DNA of 64,000 bases from Bog-950 sp044228435 (GTDB lineage: Bacteria; Bacteroidota; Bacteroidia; Chitinophagales; LD1). The notes beneath the pieces were generated by a model that did no database searches, had not been told where the DNA came from, and worked only from the letters and a program-made list of their open reading frames with translations. The DNA lies in assembly GCA_044228435.1 (NCBI GenBank), contig JBGAUW010000002.1, forward strand, positions 1 to 64,000, in the 5' to 3' direction. The translations under genes were made by a program, and so were the position numbers. Shown here one piece after another: positions 11,841-20,924 of this stretch (its first letter is position 1; every line of letters starts with the position of its first letter).

Positions 11841-12398
11841 ATGGCTACCAAAGGTCAGTTATTAAGCAACCCCATTACCGGCGATAGTTTTGAGTTTATA
11901 GAAACCGCCAAAGATACCAACGGCGCTCGCGTAACCCTGCGCGCAACGGTTAAAAGTAAAGGGCAGCTGGTGCCCAACCACCTGCATTTGTTGCAGGATG
12001 AAAGCTTTGAAATACTTTCAGGCGAACTAACGGTTACCCAGGGCGGCAAAACGGTGGTGCTTAAAGCCGGCGATAAACTTACGCACCCTAAAAACACAGC
12101 GCACAACCATTACAATAACAGCGATACAGAGGTTACCTACATACACACCGTAGCCCCGGCATTGGATTTTGACCACTTTATTGAAAACCTGATTGGCCTT
12201 GCCGCCGATGGTAAAAGTAAAAATGGTAAATATGGCCTGCTGCAAGACCTTACCACACTAAAATACCTGGATAGCAAAGCCTATTTAGCCGATATGCCCA
12301 TAGGTGTACAAAAGGTGCTTATGGAAACCGTAGCACCCATAGCGCGGCTAATGGGTTACAGGGCTATTTACAAAAAGTATTCGGGGTTTGATAAGTAA
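11841..12398 (+). CDS. Cupin-domain protein
   Basis: A 185-aa protein from ATG 11841 (a TTG at 11820 would add seven residues). The middle is a cupin barrel: VPNHLHLLQDESFEILSGEL matches the first cupin motif (H, H, E) and LKAGDKLTHPKNTAHNHYN the second. The histidines and glutamate could bind a metal. The C-terminal half (about 110-185) is a helical extension seen in larger cupins of uncertain role. Substrate cannot be told. The gene converges on the PH-domain gene with 11 bp between stops. Confidence 0.8.
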   Translation: MATKGQLLSNPITGDSFEFIETAKDTNGARVTLRATVKSKGQLVPNHLHLLQDESFEILSGELTVTQGGKTVVLKAGDKLTHPKNTAHNHYNNSDTEVTYIHTVAPALDFDHFIENLIGLAADGKSKNGKYGLLQDLTTLKYLDSKAYLADMPIGVQKVLMETVAPIARLMGYRAIYKKYSGFDK

Positions 12399-12409
12399 CC
12401 GCCTACAGC

Positions 12410-13012
12410 TTACCGGGGCAGGTAGTCGCCGTTATTTTCGGTTTTACGGGTATGGGCCTGGGGTTGGTTGTATGCTGCCTTTGCCAGCTCTACCCGCTTA
12501 AACACCTCGTACGGAAAGGATATGGCATTCCAGTCATCATATATTTTAGTAGTGTCGCCATCGCTGGTTTTAGTTTCGCCACTGTAAAATTGCACAGTGC
12601 CCGTTTTAAACAAGCGCTCTATGGGGTCAACCGACACAACCATATCCATAATGTTGCCCAGGCTAATAGTTTTAAAATTGGCCCCGAAAACTCCGTTGCG
12701 GATAATTACGCGCTGGCTGGTTAAGGCGTAAAAAGTGTTGGGGTAGTTTAGCAGGCGACTTACTAATTGAAAAGTTGTAATTATAGCTATAAACCAAAAT
12801 AAGGAGTAAATGGCGCCGTTATCATTCTCTTCTTGTATGCTGCTTAGTATAGCAGTAAATGCTACAATAAAAATCCAAAAACCTAAATAGGCTATTATTC
12901 CTCCCTGTAGAAAAGGAACAAAGGCAGGTTTTTCTATCCAATAAAATTCTTCGTTTTCATTCTTAATACTATCAAACTGTTCTAACAATCTACTATCTCC
13001 TTCTTTATTCAT
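12410..13012 (-). CDS. Membrane protein with bacterial PH domain
   Basis: A 200-aa protein from the ATG at 13010-13012; a longer frame to 13045 adds 11 residues with no support. Two membrane helices (about 33-55 and 65-85) are followed by a bacterial pleckstrin-homology domain of the YdbS/YdbT type (bPH_2), recognised by the FYALTSQRVIIRNGVFG strand pair and the SLGNIMDMVVSVDPIERLF segment. Such proteins sit in the inner membrane; their role is poorly known. The last 25 residues are polar and probably disordered. Confidence 0.75.
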   Translation of the reverse strand: MNKEGDSRLLEQFDSIKNENEEFYWIEKPAFVPFLQGGIIAYLGFWIFIVAFTAILSSIQEENDNGAIYSLFWFIAIITTFQLVSRLLNYPNTFYALTSQRVIIRNGVFGANFKTISLGNIMDMVVSVDPIERLFKTGTVQFYSGETKTSDGDTTKIYDDWNAISFPYEVFKRVELAKAAYNQPQAHTRKTENNGDYLPR

Positions 13013-13172
13013 ATTTATACTGCAAAAGAAGATATTCCTGCACAATAAAGACCGCTTTCAATGTTACCAAATAGTGAAATTTAAAAACAATAAATAGCCG
13101 TTTTCATTTATAAAATAGAAACAATTAAAAATCGCCGAATGTTACCTAACAGCAAACACTTATCCTACCTTT

Positions 13173-13207
13173 TCAATGGTCAATCGTCCGTTGTCAATGG
13201 TCATGTT
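13173..13207. repeat. Heptanucleotide tandem repeat, site A
   Basis: Five consecutive 7-bp units: TCAATGG, TCAATCG, TCCGTTG, TCAATGG, TCATGTT. The 10-mer TCAATGGTCA recurs exactly 21 bp apart (13173 and 13194). The array lies between the divergent PH-domain gene and the serine palmitoyltransferase gene. Four other sites in the window have the same 7-bp period with different unit sequences. Confidence 0.65.
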
Positions 13208-13348
13208 GTTTTGTCTCTTGTCTGCTTTTAAACCAACTTTTCCACATAAAATTTGCCCCAGCGAATTTTTCTCAAAATGTTTCCATCTTTGTCCCCGCAG
13301 GCTGCGGAAAGTAAAACGGGCCTGCAATTAGTTTACGAAATATATAGC

Positions 13349-14542
13349 ATGGGCTTATTCGATAAGTGTTTTGAATACGATGCTGCAGAAATTGCCAAAC
13401 AAAAAGGCATATACCCCTACTTTCGCCCCATACAGGAAAGCGAAGGGCCGGTGGTGCGCATGGAGGGCCGCAAGGTAGTAATGGCCGGTAGTAATAATTA
13501 CCTGGGCCTTACCAGCCACCCTAAAGTAAAAGAGGCAGCCATAGCTGCGCTTGATAAGTACGGCAGCAGCTGCTCGGGCAGCCGTTTTTTAACCGGCACT
13601 ATTGATTTGCATATTGAGCTGGAGCATAAAATTGCAAATTTTATGGGCAAGCAGGCCGCCCTGCTGTTTAGCACCGGCTACCAGGCGGGGCAGGGTGTTA
13701 TTTTTCCGCTGGTAAGCAAAGGCGATTATATACTTAGCGATAAAGATAACCACGCCAGCATAGTGGCCGGCAACCTAATGAGCACCTCGCTTGGCGCTAA
13801 CGTAGTGCGCTACAAGCACAACGATATGGCCGACCTTGAAAACCGGCTAAAGCAAATACCCGAAGGAGCGAATAAACTGATAGTAACCGATGGTGTGTTT
13901 AGCGCCCATGGCCTTACGGTAGATATGCAGGGCGTAGCCGCACTGGCAAAAAAATATGATGCCCGCACGTTGGTAGATGATGCACACGGCTTTGGAGTAC
14001 TTGGCCCCTTAGGCAAAGGCACCGTGCACCACTTTGGCGTAGAAAACGATGTAGATTTAATAGTGTGCACCTTCAGCAAAACCTTAGCCAGCATTGGAGG
14101 TTTTGTAGTAGGCGACGAGCGGGTGATAAACTATCTGAAGCATAAATCGCCGGCACTAATATTTTCGGCTTCGCCTACACCGGCCAGTGTAGCGGCTGCC
14201 AGCGCCGCCTTAGATATTTTGATAGAACAACCCGAACTGGCCACCCGCGTGCGCCGCAACGCCGATCGCGTACGAAAAGGCTTAAGAGATGCCGGTTATA
14301 CAGTAATAGATGGCGAAGCAGCCATTGTGCCCGTTATAATTGGCGACGATGAAAAAACCTTTACCATCTGGAAGATGCTATACGACGAGGGTGTGTTTGT
14401 AAACGCCTTTATATCGCCGGCTACACCGCCGGGCATGCAAATGCTGCGCACCAGCTATATGGCCACACACGAAGATGAGCACCTTGATTATATTATAGAT
14501 AAGTTTACTAAAATTGGTAAGCAATTGAATTTGTTGAATTAG
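13349..14542 (+). CDS. spt: Serine palmitoyltransferase-like alpha-oxoamine synthase
   Basis: A 397-aa PLP enzyme. The start at 13349 (MGLFDKC) is chosen because bacterial SPTs begin near here and a CATCTTTG promoter-like element lies at about 13284; ATG 13277 or TTG 13253 would add 24 or 32 residues. Family marks are AGSNNYLGLT, SCSGSRFLTGTIDLH, the PLP-stacking H135 (DNHASI), VDDAHGFGVLG and the Schiff-base K244 in TFSKTLASIGGF. Of the family (KBL, BioF, HemA, SPT), the YPYFRPI start, the SGSRFL block and the C-terminal SPATPP...MATH segment fit Sphingobacterium/Bacteroides SPT best. It would condense serine with a fatty acyl-CoA, the first step of sphingolipid synthesis. An unknown gene follows in the same direction 139 bp later. 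Confidence 0.85.
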   Translation: MGLFDKCFEYDAAEIAKQKGIYPYFRPIQESEGPVVRMEGRKVVMAGSNNYLGLTSHPKVKEAAIAALDKYGSSCSGSRFLTGTIDLHIELEHKIANFMGKQAALLFSTGYQAGQGVIFPLVSKGDYILSDKDNHASIVAGNLMSTSLGANVVRYKHNDMADLENRLKQIPEGANKLIVTDGVFSAHGLTVDMQGVAALAKKYDARTLVDDAHGFGVLGPLGKGTVHHFGVENDVDLIVCTFSKTLASIGGFVVGDERVINYLKHKSPALIFSASPTPASVAAASAALDILIEQPELATRVRRNADRVRKGLRDAGYTVIDGEAAIVPVIIGDDEKTFTIWKMLYDEGVFVNAFISPATPPGMQMLRTSYMATHEDEHLDYIIDKFTKIGKQLNLLN

Positions 14543-14681
14543 GCAGATATGACAAATCCGGTAATTGACAAGTAATATAAAGAACCACAAGCAGTAAGCA
14601 AAAGATATAAATACCAAACCCAAAAAAGTACCGCCCCTACGGCATAACGGCAGATAGGGTAAGCAACAAACTCAAACCCCA

Positions 14682-15983
14682 ATGAGCAAGAAAAGACAAT
14701 ACTATTACATACAGGGTAAAGACCCTCAACATCCCGGTCAGCTAAAATATATAACCCGGGACATAGAAGCCGACGATACGCTGGACGAAGAGCTGGTAAT
14801 GATGGCCTTTCCCATTAAAATGATGGAAGAGATAAGCACCGTGCTTAGTAACTTTAACCTGCGTAACGATGCCGAATACTTTTACAGCGAAAGCCGCGAA
14901 ATAGTAAGTGTGCCCGAAAAGCACGTAAACGAAAAAGGCGAAGGGAAGTTGACCTTCCAAAGCTACTTTCATAAGTTTCCCGAGTCGGTAAACTCGTTTT
15001 TTGATGATGCCACGGTGGTAGTAATGCTGCACCCTCGTCCATCAGCAACCGGTGGCCTGCGCGACTACAATATGATTTGCTACATACACTGCAACCATAT
15101 TGATTTTAAATCGCCCGACGGACAATTACACAATGGCTACTACTACAACGTGCTGCGCATGAGTGAGCAAACCGTAGATGGCAAACCGTTATACCGCCGC
15201 AAGCGCATATTTACTACCATGTTTAGCATATTGCTGGATATGGTTACGCTAAACGATATGCACTTTGTGTATGCCACCATGGGCCGCGAAAACCAGGCTA
15301 TTAATGATGCCCTTAAAATGAACACCGAACGCAACGGTAAGTTTTTCGAAACTTTTCCGATGCGTAACAACACGCACATCAATCTTATAACCGGCAGCAG
15401 CAGCGCGGCTAAAAAGATGGTGGATATATCGGAGAACGAAGAGATGCTGAAGGAATATTACAAGCGCGTGGTAGAAACCCGCGATAAGTATGTATTTAAC
15501 CAAATGCATAGCGAGGCTAACTTCCGGAGTATGCTTAAGCGCATATTGGGTAGTAGTAAAACCAGCCGTGTATTAATGATGCCCGATACGCAAGGCAAGT
15601 TTGGTGCTGCCGGCCTGTTTGTAAACTGGGCCGATTACCTGCACCTTAAGCTGCAAAACCCTAAAGGTTTATTTAAAGTGATAGATAACCTGCGCATTAC
15701 GGATAAAATACTTTACCCAACACTGTTAGTAGGCGAACCGGCCTTGGCCAAGCAACTGTTTAAAGGAGCCACTTACAAATACCGTAAGGAACACGGCAAC
15801 CAGGTAAGCATATTAAACGCCCACAACGGCGACCCGCACTTTGATATTAAGAAGAGCATAATAGACGACCCGTTCATTTACTTTGTAATATACGACCGCC
15901 CCGAAATGTACGAAGCAATGAAGGAACATAGTAAAGATGCCCAGGGAAACGTGCGCATTTTTATAGATACACCAATGCTTTAG
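14682..15983 (+). CDS. Unknown 433-aa cytoplasmic protein next to SPT
   Basis: No signal peptide, membrane helix or firmly recognised domain. The protein is rich in aromatic and charged residues and looks globular and soluble. The segment MHFVYATMGRENQAINDALK followed by a charged helix (about 190-215) is reminiscent of the acetyl-CoA-binding part of GNAT acyltransferases, but the match is only by eye. The second half (about 280-433) has a mixed alpha/beta look with ILYPTLLVGEPALAKQLF and HNGDPHFDIKK. It lies 139 bp downstream of SPT on the same strand, so a role in sphingolipid metabolism, for example N-acylation, is possible but unproven. Confidence 0.75.
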   Translation: MSKKRQYYYIQGKDPQHPGQLKYITRDIEADDTLDEELVMMAFPIKMMEEISTVLSNFNLRNDAEYFYSESREIVSVPEKHVNEKGEGKLTFQSYFHKFPESVNSFFDDATVVVMLHPRPSATGGLRDYNMICYIHCNHIDFKSPDGQLHNGYYYNVLRMSEQTVDGKPLYRRKRIFTTMFSILLDMVTLNDMHFVYATMGRENQAINDALKMNTERNGKFFETFPMRNNTHINLITGSSSAAKKMVDISENEEMLKEYYKRVVETRDKYVFNQMHSEANFRSMLKRILGSSKTSRVLMMPDTQGKFGAAGLFVNWADYLHLKLQNPKGLFKVIDNLRITDKILYPTLLVGEPALAKQLFKGATYKYRKEHGNQVSILNAHNGDPHFDIKKSIIDDPFIYFVIYDRPEMYEAMKEHSKDAQGNVRIFIDTPML

Positions 15984-16040
15984 AAATGCAGTGAGCAGAA
16001 AATCAGATAAGGCAGAATAAGATGTGACCTGTTATTCATT

Positions 16041-16063
16041 GCCGTCTGGCTTTAGGCGACGGC
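16041..16063. other. Small GC-rich stem-loop
   Basis: GCCGTC at 16041-16046 can pair with GACGGC at 16058-16063 around an 11-base loop, in an otherwise AT-rich 253-bp gap between two + strand genes. It is followed by GGAAAAATA rather than a T-tract. It could be a weak terminator for the 433-aa gene or a dispersed small palindrome. Confidence 0.35.
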
Positions 16064-16236
16064 GGAAAAATACAGCCTGATTACTAACTACTTAACTTTG
16101 TTTTACAAACACGCATATACTAAAATCCAGGTAACCGCCGTTATAGTTTTGTGAGGTAACGTTACTCATTTGCAGGCCAGCAATTTTCGTTTATTTTGCA
16201 GTTTAAACCACATAACCCAACACAAAAACCCCAGTT

Positions 16237-17190
16237 ATGAAAAGTTACAAAATTAGTTTTGCAGCCATTTGCGTTTTGGTATTAATATTTACCAGTTGCC
16301 AAAAAGCAAAAAACACTACCGGCACTGCCGACCCTAATGCCAAGCAGCATAATGAGGATATTAATAATACCAAATCAGAGTCGGATAACCTGAATACCGA
16401 TATTAATAATGTATTGAAAGATGCTCCGGGGTTTGGAAAAACAGAAGGCGCCCAGGCTTATACTATTTGCGGGGCAACGGTTGACGACAGCCACCAATAT
16501 GATGCTACACCTACTTTATACATTAACTTTGACGGCACAACCGCTTGTGGCAACCCGGCGCGCAAAAGAAGCGGACAAATAAAAATTGAGTTGATTGCAG
16601 GCAGCCGTTGGGGTGAAGTAAATTCGAAATTGCGCGTTACCCACACCAACTATAAAGTAACTTTTATAAACCTTAATAACCACTACGTAACCTTTAACGG
16701 AACTAAATACCTAACCAACCTGGTAGCGGTAGATTGGGCAGGCTATATATCAAACGGTTCGGCACAAACACAGGTGCGCGAAAGAAGTTATGATGTGACT
16801 GTTACTTTTGAAAACGGCCAGACTGAATCGTGGAACTGTGCACGGTTAACCAATTGGTCGGTAACCGGCTTTAGCAACTTTGCAGTAACAGTGAACGGCG
16901 ACACCACTATTGGCGGCAAAACAATTGATAGCTGGGGCACTACCCGCTTTGGTACTGCATTTACTACCGAAATGATTACCCCATGGAAGAGCGGCACTAC
17001 CTGTGGATGGTGGAGACCAACGCAAGGCAAATACACCAGCCGTACCGATAACTTTACGGTTACCGCCACTGCCGGGGTAGATAACAATGGTAATGTGGTT
17101 ACCTCGGGCTGTGGTGCCTATGGTTACAAATTAGAGTGGAATTACCAGCAGGGCACCGCCAGTGGCGATGCGGTTATACAGTATTTTTGA
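16237..17190 (+). CDS. Unknown lipoprotein
   Basis: A 317-aa lipoprotein: the lipobox IFTSC places the lipidated cysteine at about residue 21. A polar, Asn/Asp-rich linker follows (22-70), then a domain rich in threonine, tryptophan and beta-prone residues (75-317). Cysteines at several places (YTICGAT, GTTACGN, WNCARLTNW, GTTCGWW, TSGCGAYG) may form disulfides in the periplasm or outside. I do not recognise the family. It is monocistronic and followed by a clear terminator. Confidence 0.8.
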   Translation: MKSYKISFAAICVLVLIFTSCQKAKNTTGTADPNAKQHNEDINNTKSESDNLNTDINNVLKDAPGFGKTEGAQAYTICGATVDDSHQYDATPTLYINFDGTTACGNPARKRSGQIKIELIAGSRWGEVNSKLRVTHTNYKVTFINLNNHYVTFNGTKYLTNLVAVDWAGYISNGSAQTQVRERSYDVTVTFENGQTESWNCARLTNWSVTGFSNFAVTVNGDTTIGGKTIDSWGTTRFGTAFTTEMITPWKSGTTCGWWRPTQGKYTSRTDNFTVTATAGVDNNGNVVTSGCGAYGYKLEWNYQQGTASGDAVIQYF

Positions 17191-17214
17191 TTCGAAAATT
17201 ATAACGTAACAATA

Positions 17215-17244
17215 AAAGCCCCGCCCTACAAGCGGGGCTTTTTC
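17215..17244 (+). terminator. Rho-independent terminator
   Basis: AAAGCCCCGC (17215-17224) pairs with GCGGGGCTTT (17232-17241) over ten base pairs around a seven-base loop, and ends in a T-run. It lies 25 bp after the lipoprotein stop. The A-rich left flank could also support termination in the other direction. Confidence 0.9.
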
Positions 17245-17301
17245 ATAAAAAAAAGATATCGCTAATTTTAAAACATATTAATTTTATTACATTTAACATA
17301 A

Positions 17302-17898
17302 ATGGAAGAAGATATTGACCGAAAATCTTTTCTAAAGAAATTAGCAGTACTGGGCCTTGCCACAATGGTAAGCGATTTGAACCCAGTTTTCTATAACGAC
17401 GATTACTACGTAAACCAAAGGGTAGGTATAATTATTAAAAAACCCACCGGCTGGCATTATGTAAATAGCGCCAGATTTGAAGAATTGTATGGTAAAAAAA
17501 ATTTGCTGTGCGCTTTTGCAAAAGGCAGTAAAGGCGATGATAATTATTCGGAACAGGCTCACCTGATAGTTGAGGGCTACGAGAGCGACTTTAAAAAGAA
17601 AACACTTGATGTGTTTATCAGATTTAATATGCAGGTAAAAAAAGTTAGCCAATTTGAACAACTTCCGGGATATGAATCTAACGGACCGAAAACTTATCAG
17701 CTTAACGGATTTTACGTAACAGAAGAAGAAGCCTTCTTTTTAAATGAGTTACAGGAAAAACGAATGATTAACGTTTTGAATTTCACTCCCAATAATTTCG
17801 CTTACGGAGTAGATATAACTTTTACAGCACCGGCACATTTGGCCAATAACATACGGAAGGATTATGAGTTTTTAAAAAACAACGTAATTTTAGGGTAG
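17302..17898 (+). CDS. Unknown 198-aa exported protein
   Basis: The N-terminus DRKSFLKKLAVLGLATMV resembles a Tat-type or short hydrophobic export signal, but the twin arginine is replaced by RK, so the export route is uncertain. The mature part contains VGIIIKKPTGWHYVNSARFEELYG, a pattern found in proteins that analyse as small alpha/beta domains; I cannot name the family. No catalytic motif is visible. The gene is alone on the + strand between the terminator and a convergent secreted paralogue. Confidence 0.7.
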   Translation: MEEDIDRKSFLKKLAVLGLATMVSDLNPVFYNDDYYVNQRVGIIIKKPTGWHYVNSARFEELYGKKNLLCAFAKGSKGDDNYSEQAHLIVEGYESDFKKKTLDVFIRFNMQVKKVSQFEQLPGYESNGPKTYQLNGFYVTEEEAFFLNELQEKRMINVLNFTPNNFAYGVDITFTAPAHLANNIRKDYEFLKNNVILG

Positions 17899-17952
17899 TG
17901 AAAATATACACCGTTCCTTGCTGCACGAAAAATTAACCTAGCCTGCCAACTA

Positions 17953-18579
17953 CTAATTCACTCTCGTCATATACACTGTAGCCAGTGTAAGGTGAAACTC
18001 CATTTGCTTAATCTTTCCGTTTTCGAAAAAGTAAATGTTGCGGTGCCCATCGGTGCTTTTAAACTCCAGCGTATTGGCATCTACATGGGTTACCTCATCA
18101 AAGTCGGCATCGGCCAGGTAAAACAGGCGTTTAATTTTGCGGTAGTCGTCAAAGTAAAGGCTAACATCGGAGTATACCGGTACTTCTGTAAAGCTGCGCT
18201 GCCCTTTATCCGATTGCACATTATACTTTTTGCCATCGAAGCTGATTTTTGCCCAGCGCTTGGTTTTGCCATTTTCGGTTTCGTGGTGAGAAGAGGAAAC
18301 CAGTTTACCATCCACATAGCGCGCTTCAAATTTACTCCAGTAAGTTTTATTAATCCAAAGCACTTTAGCCTTGCTGTTTGATTCTATAACATATAAATCG
18401 GATCCATCGGCCTGACGTGCCCGCGTTACATCCATACGGCCTATAACAGAGCCAAATACCTTAATATCGAACGATATAGTTTGCGCCGAAACCGAATAGC
18501 ATACCAACAACAAGAAGAAGAAGCTCAAATTACGCACCGGGGCCAAAATAAATATTATATAATATTTCCACTCATTCAT
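17953..18579 (-). CDS. Secreted protein, second copy of the DUF6134-like family
   Basis: A 208-aa paralogue of the genes at 10190 and 21471. ATG 18577-18579 is preferred; an upstream ATG at 18604-18606 adds nine residues. The N-terminal region is longer than in the other copies, with the hydrophobic core SFFFLLLVCYSVSAQ at about 20-34. The shared blocks are present: KVLWIN, NGKTKRWAKISFDGKKY, LEFKSTDGHRNIYFFENGK, and the end MEFHLTLATVYMTRV. It is followed by no obvious partner. Function unknown. Confidence 0.8.
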   Translation of the reverse strand: MNEWKYYIIFILAPVRNLSFFFLLLVCYSVSAQTISFDIKVFGSVIGRMDVTRARQADGSDLYVIESNSKAKVLWINKTYWSKFEARYVDGKLVSSSHHETENGKTKRWAKISFDGKKYNVQSDKGQRSFTEVPVYSDVSLYFDDYRKIKRLFYLADADFDEVTHVDANTLEFKSTDGHRNIYFFENGKIKQMEFHLTLATVYMTRVN

Positions 18580-18621
18580 TTTATGCTTAAATAAGATTAA
18601 CGGCAAAAGCTTAGCTACCTA

Positions 18622-19818
18622 CTATTTTTTCTCAACGCCTTTAAAATCGCCATCTAACCGCAGTTCTTTTTTGTTTTTGGGCACTTTAATCTTTTCTGGA
18701 AACAGACGATAAATGAAAAAACCAGTGGCTAAACCTACCCGAAAATAGCCGTAATGGTCTTGCAGATAGATATTATAGGGGTCTTGTCCATAGTAGCCGC
18801 CGGCCAGCAATAGCGATACGTTAGGGCTGCCGGGTATGCGATACATAGCCTTAACCTCTACATTCATACGCCGGTATAACATATTCGATTCGGGGCCTGT
18901 AAACTTGTCTAAAATAAAAGTAGCAGCAAACGTAAGCCTGAATTTTTCTACCAGTTCATCTTCGCGCAAAACAGCGCGCTGCCTTCGGCCTATTTTTATC
19001 TTTTCGGTGTTTTTACCCAGCGCAATGGCCGTAAACTTTAAGTTAAGCCTTACGTTGCCAAAGCGGCCTTTAAGCCCTTCGTCTATACCAAAAATGTGGT
19101 GCTCCACTTCTACCCTGCCGTTCATATTATAGCTAAGCTTTGGGCGGGTAATGGTTTGACTGTAGTTTAAACCGGCGGCCCAGTAGTTAGTAGCAAAGCT
19201 GCCGTTATAAGTATTCATCTTTCGCGGCTCGGTAGAGTCTTTTGGGTCAAGTGTAGGCCCGTCCTGCCCGTTGCTATGGTGAAACAACGATGCCGATAAA
19301 TAAAACAAGTGCGTAGTATCGTTCCATAGCCTGTAGTACATCGTCATACCCGGGTTAAAACTGGGCGTACGCACCGGCGAAGAAGTTCCCGTCATAATCC
19401 GAACCCCTACCCGCGGCTCAATAGCAATAGCTACAGGGCTCCATTTAGCAGCCAACACCATAAAATACGGCTGCAACATACCCGTCATTAAATAATAGCG
19501 CGGACCGCCTACCTCGGTGTAAGGCAGGGTCATCCAGGTAACATCAGCAAACGATTTATAGCATTCGCTATATTGTATGTTTAGCTGGCGCTGCCGGTAA
19601 ATGCGCTGTATTATAGCAAAACTGCTATCGCTTATTTGTTGCTGTGCTATTGCAGTTAAAGCGCTTGATAGCAAAACAGTAAAAATTAGAAAGCCTCTAA
19701 AAAAAGTAGAGCGCAGGGCCGCCAAAGGCAAGCCCGTAAATAAAAAACGTGGGGTATTATACACAGCCGCCCATTGCAACACTTGTGCCACCCGGCAATT
19801 TAATGTTGTATAAAACAT
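18622..19818 (-). CDS. Outer-membrane protein with phospholipase A-like HxSNG motif
   Basis: A 398-aa protein with a hydrophobic segment (GFLIFTVLLSSALTAIAQ, about 42-59) that is probably the signal peptide; the first 35 residues look unlike a leader, so the start may be an internal TTG near residue 30. The rest has alternating aromatic/polar strands expected of a beta-barrel. The segment FHHSNGQDGPTLD (H180, S182, N183, G184) resembles the active-site H-x-SNG of outer-membrane phospholipase A (OMPLA), where His142 and Ser144 act with an Asn. A fitting Asn further on (about 203-206) is possible but not certain. I would call it an OMPLA-like barrel with moderate confidence. Confidence 0.65.
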   Translation of the reverse strand: MFYTTLNCRVAQVLQWAAVYNTPRFLFTGLPLAALRSTFFRGFLIFTVLLSSALTAIAQQQISDSSFAIIQRIYRQRQLNIQYSECYKSFADVTWMTLPYTEVGGPRYYLMTGMLQPYFMVLAAKWSPVAIAIEPRVGVRIMTGTSSPVRTPSFNPGMTMYYRLWNDTTHLFYLSASLFHHSNGQDGPTLDPKDSTEPRKMNTYNGSFATNYWAAGLNYSQTITRPKLSYNMNGRVEVEHHIFGIDEGLKGRFGNVRLNLKFTAIALGKNTEKIKIGRRQRAVLREDELVEKFRLTFAATFILDKFTGPESNMLYRRMNVEVKAMYRIPGSPNVSLLLAGGYYGQDPYNIYLQDHYGYFRVGLATGFFIYRLFPEKIKVPKNKKELRLDGDFKGVEKK

Positions 19819-19819
19819 A

Positions 19820-19850
19820 AAAGGCGTCTCGCTGTTAAGCGGACGCCCCT
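19820..19850 (-). terminator. Rho-independent terminator of the OmpA-like gene
   Basis: Read on the - strand: GGCGTC plus CGC pairs with GCG plus GACGCC with a single bulge and a six-base loop, followed by TTTTATGTTTTA. It lies just after the stop of the OmpA-like gene at 19873 and before the next - strand start. Confidence 0.8.
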
Positions 19851-19872
19851 TTACTATTTAACTCGTTTTGTA

Positions 19873-20766
19873 TTATTTGTTTATACCGGGGTTAGCTTTG
19901 CTTGGGTCAAGCAAATCGTAAAACTGGTTTAGCTTAGGCATAATAATAATGCGCGTACGGCGGTTGGTAGCGCGGCCCTCATCAGTGCTGTTATCCGCTA
20001 AAGTGTTGTATTCTCCACGGCCGGCAGCAACTAATTTATTAGGGTCTACTTTATAATCATTTTGTAATACACGCACTACACTGGTAGCACGTTTAACGCT
20101 CAAATCCCAGTTATCGGCTATACAGTTATTGCTAATGGCTTTATTATCGGTGTAACCTTCTACCATTACATCAACTTCCGGTCTGCTGGATACAATAGCA
20201 GCTATTTTGCCTAATACTGTTTTAGCCTTGGCGGTAAGTGTGTAGCTGCCAGAGTTATAAAGCATTTTATCGGATAGATTAATAAACACAACTGTTTTAT
20301 CTACCTTAATCTCTACATCCTGGTCTTCTAACCCTTCTTTAAGCACGCCTTTTAAGTTAACTGCCAGGGCAAGGTTAATCGAGTCGGCTTTGTTTTTAGC
20401 GGCCAGCAACATTTGTATGTATTTATCCTTGTTTTCTAACTGCGCAAGCGTAGTATTAATGTTATCGTTAGCGCTTTTGCTAAGCACCGTTAAATCGCCA
20501 ACTTGCGTCAACTGCTTATCGCGTGTGCCTTTGCAATCATTTAACTGCTCGGTAAGCATAGCAAACGATTCGTTTTTGCCGGTAAGCGATGCACGGCATA
20601 CACTTAAGTCGGTTTGGCAAAGTGCTTTTTGCTCATTGCAGCTATGCAGTTCAGAAGTAGCTTTATCCAGGTCGCTTTTAAGCGCCAGGTATTTTTTTTG
20701 TGTTACGCACGAGCCCAGCACCGCAGGCAGGACAAGTATTGCTAAGAATTTGGTTGAAAATTTCAT
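19873..20766 (-). CDS. OmpA-family lipoprotein with coiled coil
   Basis: A 297-aa lipoprotein: lipobox VLGSC at about 16-20. Residues about 25-130 form a long alpha-helical coiled coil with spaced cysteines (HSCNEQKALC, DLSVCRAS, NDCKGTR). The C-terminal OmpA domain (about 150-280) binds peptidoglycan; its core is VEGYTDNKAIS, then LSVKRATSVVRVLQ and NRRTRIIIMP. It would tether the outer membrane to the cell wall. It is followed by its own terminator, so it is likely transcribed alone. Confidence 0.88.
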   Translation of the reverse strand: MKFSTKFLAILVLPAVLGSCVTQKKYLALKSDLDKATSELHSCNEQKALCQTDLSVCRASLTGKNESFAMLTEQLNDCKGTRDKQLTQVGDLTVLSKSANDNINTTLAQLENKDKYIQMLLAAKNKADSINLALAVNLKGVLKEGLEDQDVEIKVDKTVVFINLSDKMLYNSGSYTLTAKAKTVLGKIAAIVSSRPEVDVMVEGYTDNKAISNNCIADNWDLSVKRATSVVRVLQNDYKVDPNKLVAAGRGEYNTLADNSTDEGRATNRRTRIIIMPKLNQFYDLLDPSKANPGINK

Positions 20767-20924
20767 GGTTTGTTATTTTGGGAGGTTTGTTAAAAAAGCG
20801 TGCCACAGCACAGTGGTGCAAAAATCGCACTTAAAGCCCCGTTTAAGCAAGGTATAAGGCAATAAGTTTTGCACCCGTAAGGTTTACGTGTTCAACTTAA
20901 TGTAATAAATAAGGTAATAGGATA

